A DNA stretch of 64,000 nt, taken from NCBI RefSeq assembly GCF_014207745.1, contig NZ_JACHJB010000001.1, positions 434,001-498,000 on the forward strand, read 5' to 3'. Positions 60,095-64,000 of this stretch are shown piece after piece (within the stretch, counting starts at the first letter, position 1; every line of letters starts with the position of its first letter). The DNA comes from Nonomuraea muscovyensis (GTDB lineage Bacteria; Actinomycetota; Actinomycetes; Streptosporangiales; Streptosporangiaceae). A program made the translations under genes and the position numbers. The notes under the pieces were generated by a model. The model was not told where the DNA came from. It saw only the letters and a list, made by a program, of their open reading frames with translations, and made no database searches.

Positions 60095-63000
60095 ATGACG
60101 TCCCCTACTTTCCGCTCTCTTCCCGCGCAGGTCGACCTGCCCGCGCTCGAGCGCGAGGTCCTCGCCCGGTGGCGGGACGGGAAGGTCTTCGAGCGCTCCG
60201 TCGAGCAGAACGACGGCAACCCCGCCTGGGTGTTCTACGAGGGCCCGCCCACCGCCAACGGCCTGCCCGGCGTGCACCACGTCGAGGCCCGCGTCTTCAA
60301 GGACCTCTTCCCCCGCTACAAGTCGATGCAGGGTTTCAGCGTGCCGCGCAAGGCCGGCTGGGACTGTCACGGCCTGCCGGTCGAGGTCGGCGTCGAGAAG
60401 GAGCTCGGCCTGTCCGGCAAGAAGGACATCGAGGCGTACGGCATCGCCGAGTTCAACGCCAAGTGCCGCGACTCGGTGCTGCGGCACGTCGACGCGTTCG
60501 AGCAGATGACCGAGCGGATGGGCTACTGGATCGACCTGTCCACCGCCTACCGCACCATGGACCCGTCCTACGTCGAGTCGGTGTGGTGGTCGCTGAAGGT
60601 CATCTTCGACAAGGGCCTGCTGTTCCGTGACTTCCGCATCACGCCCTACTGCCCGCGCTGCGGCACCGGCCTGTCCGACCACGAGCTGGGCCAGCCGGGC
60701 GGCTACGAGACCGTCTCCAGCCCGTCGGTCTACGTCCGCATGCCCGCCACCTCCGGGCGGCTGGCCGAGCTGGGCGCGTCCCTGCTGATCTGGACGACGA
60801 CGCCGTGGACGCTGGTGTCCAACACCGCGGTGGCCGTGCACCCCGACGTGACGTACGTGGCGGCGCGCACCGCCGACGGCGAGGTGCTGGTGGTGGCCGA
60901 GCCGCTGCTGCACGTGCTGGGCGAGGGCGCCACCGTGGCGGCCCGCTTCACCGGGCGGGAGCTGGAGCACACCACCTACACCCGGCCGTTCGAGCTGGTC
61001 GACATCCCCGACGCCCACCACGTGGTGCTCGGCGACTACGTGACGGTCGAGGACGGCACCGGCCTGGTGCACCAGGCTCCGGCGTTCGGCGCCGACGACC
61101 TGACCGTGATCAAGAAGTACGGCCTGCCGGTCGTCAACCCGATCGGCCCCGACGGGCGTTTCCACGACGACGTGCCCCTGGTCGGCGGCATGTTCTTCAA
61201 GGACGCCGACGAGCCGCTGACCGAGGCCCTGCGGGCCCGCGGGCTGCTGTTCCGCGGCGGCCACTTCGAGCACAGCTACCCGCACTGCTGGCGCTGCCAC
61301 ACGCCGCTGCTCTACTACGCGCTGCCGTCCTGGTACATCCGCACCACCGCGGTCAAGGACGCGATGCTGGAGGAGAACGCCAAGACCAACTGGTACCCCG
61401 AGACGATCAAGTGGGGCCGGTTCGGCGAGTGGCTGCGTAACAACGTCGACTGGTCGCTGTCACGCTCGCGCTACTGGGGCACGCCGCTGCCGCTGTGGGT
61501 GTGCTCGGCCGACGAGAGCCACGTGACGTGCGTCGGCTCGATGGAGGAGCTGGGCCGGCTCGCCGGCCGCGACGTGTCGGCGCTCGACCCGCACCGCCCG
61601 TACGTGGACGACGTCACCTTCGGCTGCCCGGAGTGCGGCGAGACGGCCGTGCGGGTGCCCGACGTGATCGACGCCTGGTACGACTCGGGGTCCATGCCGT
61701 TCGCCCAGTGGGGCGCGCGCGGCAGGCCCGAGGGCGTCTACCCGGCCCAGTTCATCTGCGAGGCGACCGACCAGACGCGCGGCTGGTTCTACTCGCTGAT
61801 GGCGGTCGGCACCCTGGTGTTCGGCCAGTCGTCCTACGAGAACGTGCTCTGCCTCGGCCTCATCCTGGCCGAGGACGGCCGCAAGATGAGCAAGCATCTC
61901 GGCAACGTGCTGGAGCCCATCCCCCTGATGGACCAGCACGGCGCCGACGCGCTGCGCTGGTTCATGGCCTGCTCCGGCTCGCCGTGGGCGGCCCGCCGCG
62001 TGGGACACCACGCGCTGGAGGAGATCGTCCGCAAGGTCCTGCTGACCTACTGGAACACCGCGTCGTTCTTCACCCTCTACGCGGGCGCCGAGTCGTGGTC
62101 GCCGGCGATGCTGGCCGACGCGCCGCCCGCGGCCGAGCGCCCGCTGCTCGACCGGTGGGCGCTGGCCGAGCTGCACCGCACGGTCGCCGAGGTCACCGCG
62201 TCGCTGGACGAGTACGACACACAGCGGGCCGGCCGCAGGCTCGCCGAGTTCCTCGACGACCTGTCCAACTGGTATGTACGCCGCTCCCGCCGCCGCTTCT
62301 GGCAGGGGTCGCGCGAGGCGTTCGCCACGCTGTACGAGTGCCTGGAGACGGTGACCCGGCTGATGGCGCCGATCGCGCCGTTCGTCACCGACTACCTGTG
62401 GGACGTGCTGCGCTCCCCCGAGGCGCCGCCGTCGGTGCACCTGACGTCGTGGCCGGCGACCCGCGAGGACCTGCTCGACCCGGCGCTGTCGGAGCAGATG
62501 GCGCTGGTCCGCCGCCTGGTGGAGCTGGGCCGCTCGGCCCGCGCCTCGTCCGGCGTCAAGACGCGTCAGCCGCTGCGCCGGGCGCTCGTCGGCGCCCACG
62601 GCTGGCCGTCGCTGCCGGCGGAGCTGCGCGACCTCATCGCCGACGAGCTGAACGTGCAGGCCCTGGAGGACATGTCGGGCTTCAGCGCCGACCTGGTGTC
62701 CTACACGGTCAAGCCGAACTTCCGGGCGCTCGGCAAGCGGTTCGGCTCGCAGACGAAGCTCGTGGCCGCCGCCGTGGCCGCCGCCGACCCGGCCTCACTG
62801 GCCCCGACTCTGCGCTCCGGCGGCACGGTGACGGTCGAGGCGGGCGACCTCGGGCCGGTCTCCCTCGGCTCCGACGACGTGATCGTCACCGAGCACCCCC
62901 GTTCCGGCTGGGCGGTGGAGACGGGCGCCGTCGACACGGGCACCGGCGAGACGGTCGCGCTCGACCTGGAGCTGACCGACGAGCTGCGCCGCGCGGGGCT

Positions 63001-63241
63001 GCTGCGCGAGGTCATCCGCCTGGTGCAGGAGGCCCGCAAGGCCACCGGCCTGTCAATCACGGACCGGATCGACCTGTGGTGGACCACCACCAACGCCGAC
63101 CTGGCGCAGGCGCTGGCCTCGGACGGCGCGCCGGTGGCGGAGGAGGTGCTGGCCGCGTCCGTCACGCAGGGTGCCCGGCCGGACCTGCCCGAGCACACGG
63201 ACGCGGACCTGGGCCTGACCTTCCAGCTCCGCCGCGCCTGA
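60095..63241 (+). CDS. ileS: isoleucyl-tRNA synthetase, eukaryote-like (IleS2-type) form
   Basis: A 1,048-residue class I synthetase. The HIGH-type motif reads PPTANGLPGVHHV (about residues 50-62) and KMSKS reads RKMSKHLGN (about 596). The NGxPGxHH form is that of the eukaryote-like IleS2 group, whose members are often resistant to mupirocin. An editing domain lies between, and the C-terminal tRNA-binding domain is long. Cys pairs CPRCG, CWRC and CPECG are present. Controlled by the T-box ahead of it. Confidence 0.97.
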   Translation: MTSPTFRSLPAQVDLPALEREVLARWRDGKVFERSVEQNDGNPAWVFYEGPPTANGLPGVHHVEARVFKDLFPRYKSMQGFSVPRKAGWDCHGLPVEVGVEKELGLSGKKDIEAYGIAEFNAKCRDSVLRHVDAFEQMTERMGYWIDLSTAYRTMDPSYVESVWWSLKVIFDKGLLFRDFRITPYCPRCGTGLSDHELGQPGGYETVSSPSVYVRMPATSGRLAELGASLLIWTTTPWTLVSNTAVAVHPDVTYVAARTADGEVLVVAEPLLHVLGEGATVAARFTGRELEHTTYTRPFELVDIPDAHHVVLGDYVTVEDGTGLVHQAPAFGADDLTVIKKYGLPVVNPIGPDGRFHDDVPLVGGMFFKDADEPLTEALRARGLLFRGGHFEHSYPHCWRCHTPLLYYALPSWYIRTTAVKDAMLEENAKTNWYPETIKWGRFGEWLRNNVDWSLSRSRYWGTPLPLWVCSADESHVTCVGSMEELGRLAGRDVSALDPHRPYVDDVTFGCPECGETAVRVPDVIDAWYDSGSMPFAQWGARGRPEGVYPAQFICEATDQTRGWFYSLMAVGTLVFGQSSYENVLCLGLILAEDGRKMSKHLGNVLEPIPLMDQHGADALRWFMACSGSPWAARRVGHHALEEIVRKVLLTYWNTASFFTLYAGAESWSPAMLADAPPAAERPLLDRWALAELHRTVAEVTASLDEYDTQRAGRRLAEFLDDLSNWYVRRSRRRFWQGSREAFATLYECLETVTRLMAPIAPFVTDYLWDVLRSPEAPPSVHLTSWPATREDLLDPALSEQMALVRRLVELGRSARASSGVKTRQPLRRALVGAHGWPSLPAELRDLIADELNVQALEDMSGFSADLVSYTVKPNFRALGKRFGSQTKLVAAAVAAADPASLAPTLRSGGTVTVEAGDLGPVSLGSDDVIVTEHPRSGWAVETGAVDTGTGETVALDLELTDELRRAGLLREVIRLVQEARKATGLSITDRIDLWWTTTNADLAQALASDGAPVAEEVLAASVTQGARPDLPEHTDADLGLTFQLRRA

Positions 63242-63319
63242 CCATCCGGGGCGGGACGTCTCACGACGCCCGCCCCGATCAGCCTCAGGAACGCCCCCAG
63301 GGGCGCGGCTCTCCTCAGA

Positions 63320-63347
63320 CGCCTGGCCCCTTCTTCGGGGCCAGGCG
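63320..63347 (+). terminator. hairpin after ileS, probable intrinsic terminator
   Basis: CGCCTGGCCCC and GGGGCCAGGCG are perfect 11-bp arms around TTCTTC, 78 bases after the ileS stop. Only a weak T-containing tail (ATCTTG) follows. It lies between convergent genes and may serve both. Confidence 0.65.
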
Positions 63348-63379
63348 ATCTTGATGCCCGGTGGCCGGGGTGGGCCTTG

Positions 63380-64000
63380 CTAGGCGATGGACTCGTGGTC
63401 GTGCTGGCAGACCGAGCAGCTGGTCAGGCCCGCGTCCTCGGCCTGGGCGAGCGTCATGGTCTCGACCCCGCCATCACCGGCGCCCTGGATGAGCGGGCAG
63501 TCGGTGCTGTGGTAGCGCCGGGTGCCCACGATGACCTTGACGGTGTGGCGCCGCTCCTTGCCGACGGCGTCACCCTTCGGGCGGGCCTTCTCATCCTTCG
63601 CGGCGGCCTGGCCCTTGCCCGCCGCCGGGGTCCTGCCCGCCTCCTTGGACGGCGCCTTCCCATCGTCGGACTCCGGAGACGGGCCGCCACCGGTCGCACC
63701 ACCGGGCAGCGGTCCCCGGGGCTTGGCCACCGACTCGGACGCCGACGCGGGCCGCTCCGGCACCACACGCCCGCTCGCGGGCCGCTCGCCCTTCGCTTCC
63801 CCGCCCGCTCCCTGCTCCCGGGACACGGACCCGGGCCGCGCTCCGGCCGGCCGAGGCGCGGCGGAGCCAGGCTTCCCTTCGGACGCCGAAGGCACGGCAG
63901 CCGAACCGGCCTTCCCCCCGGACGGCCGAGGCGAGGTGTCCGAACCAGGCTTCCCTTCGGACGCCGGAGGCGAGGCAGCCGAACCGGACTTCCCCCCGGA
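63380..64000 (-). CDS. low-complexity protein with C-terminal Cys cluster, 5' part outside the window
   Basis: The 3' part of a gene continuing past the right edge. The visible N-terminal portion is a Pro/Gly/Ser/Lys-rich repeat region (units like ASEGKPGSDTS and ASEGKPGSAAP, about 60 bases apart), then a charged linker. The last ~50 residues (VGTRRYHSTDCPLIQG, then SCSVCQHDHESIA) resemble Ada-type zinc-binding ends with three Cys in a C-x(n)-CxxC pattern. The domain's role is unknown. An in-frame GTG at 63895 lies inside the repeats and is not the true start. Confidence 0.75.
   Translation of the reverse strand, partial: SGGKSGSAASPPASEGKPGSDTSPRPSGGKAGSAAVPSASEGKPGSAAPRPAGARPGSVSREQGAGGEAKGERPASGRVVPERPASASESVAKPRGPLPGGATGGGPSPESDDGKAPSKEAGRTPAAGKGQAAAKDEKARPKGDAVGKERRHTVKVIVGTRRYHSTDCPLIQGAGDGGVETMTLAQAEDAGLTSCSVCQHDHESIA

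Noticed and set aside
59787..60098. 103-codon + strand frame across the ileS leader
   Set aside because: The region matches a T-box RNA, whose pairing explains the sequence; the translated frame looks random.

Overview
This is GC-rich, high-coding-density chromosomal DNA from an actinomycete. Many genes start with GTG, and neighbouring genes often overlap by ATGA or GTGA. Gene content and order (trpCBA next to lgt, a TIGR02234-type membrane gene, hisDCB-H-A-F, a PriA-type isomerase, ileS with a T-box, mycothiol-type proteins, several one-component Ser/Thr kinases) fit a Streptosporangiales or Streptomyces-like organism. No rRNA, tRNA, phage, insertion sequence or CRISPR array was seen. Most of the window is core metabolism with small accessory cassettes between the blocks.

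Layout. 1-4346: glutamate synthase large subunit, cut by the left edge. 4586-9594: a TetR-controlled ABC/YhgE cassette and an amino-acid racemase/LysR pair. 9707-14288: lgt, a VIT-family transporter, two paralogous membrane-anchored unknowns, a DsbA-like protein and a MauE/DoxX partner. 14422-20526: trpC, trpB, trpA with DUF2752, CD225, DUF4190 and TIGR02234 membrane proteins, then hisI. 20598-22321: a STAS / MEDS-STAS / HATPase signalling island. 22380-26053: a heterodimeric ABC exporter. 26084-30778: mixed small genes (TIGR03085, MerR plus membrane genes, a 53-residue peptide, a glutamine-synthetase homologue). 30836-36912: the his operon (hisD-C-B-x-H-x-priA-ridA-F). 36996-45351: deaminase, YbaK, PBP1, MurA, DUF2567, amidase and a MarR/SMP-30 pair. 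45544-50426: dnaE and a DAHP-synthase-like/chorismate-mutase fusion behind a leader peptide and terminator. 50547-57739: three transmembrane Ser/Thr kinases around an AraC-AzlCD cassette. 57750-63241: rluD, lspA, a DksA/TraR protein and a T-box-controlled ileS. 63380 to the right edge: the 3' part of a low-complexity protein with a terminal Cys cluster.

The parts worth most attention are regulatory RNAs. The ileS leader has a very short stem I with an AUC specifier, the T-box core, and a sequestrator that pairs over the Shine-Dalgarno sequence. It fits the translational, ultrashort stem I class known from actinobacteria. Upstream of the DAHP-synthase-like/chorismate-mutase fusion I read a probably leaderless 18-codon ORF containing TAC and a rare TTT codon, an 8-bp inverted repeat spanning that ORF, and a strong intrinsic terminator. 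This looks like transcription attenuation of aromatic amino-acid synthesis. The fusion itself has lost the recognisable DAHP synthase metal ligands.

Metabolic logic: trpF is absent from the trp cluster and a PriA-type HisA is present in the his operon, so one isomerase probably serves both pathways. trpE is missing from the hisI/TIGR02234 junction, where it often sits in Streptomyces. Three operator-like palindromes (TetR 4586-4607, MerR 27538-27559, MarR 44273-44296) lie next to their presumed regulator genes.
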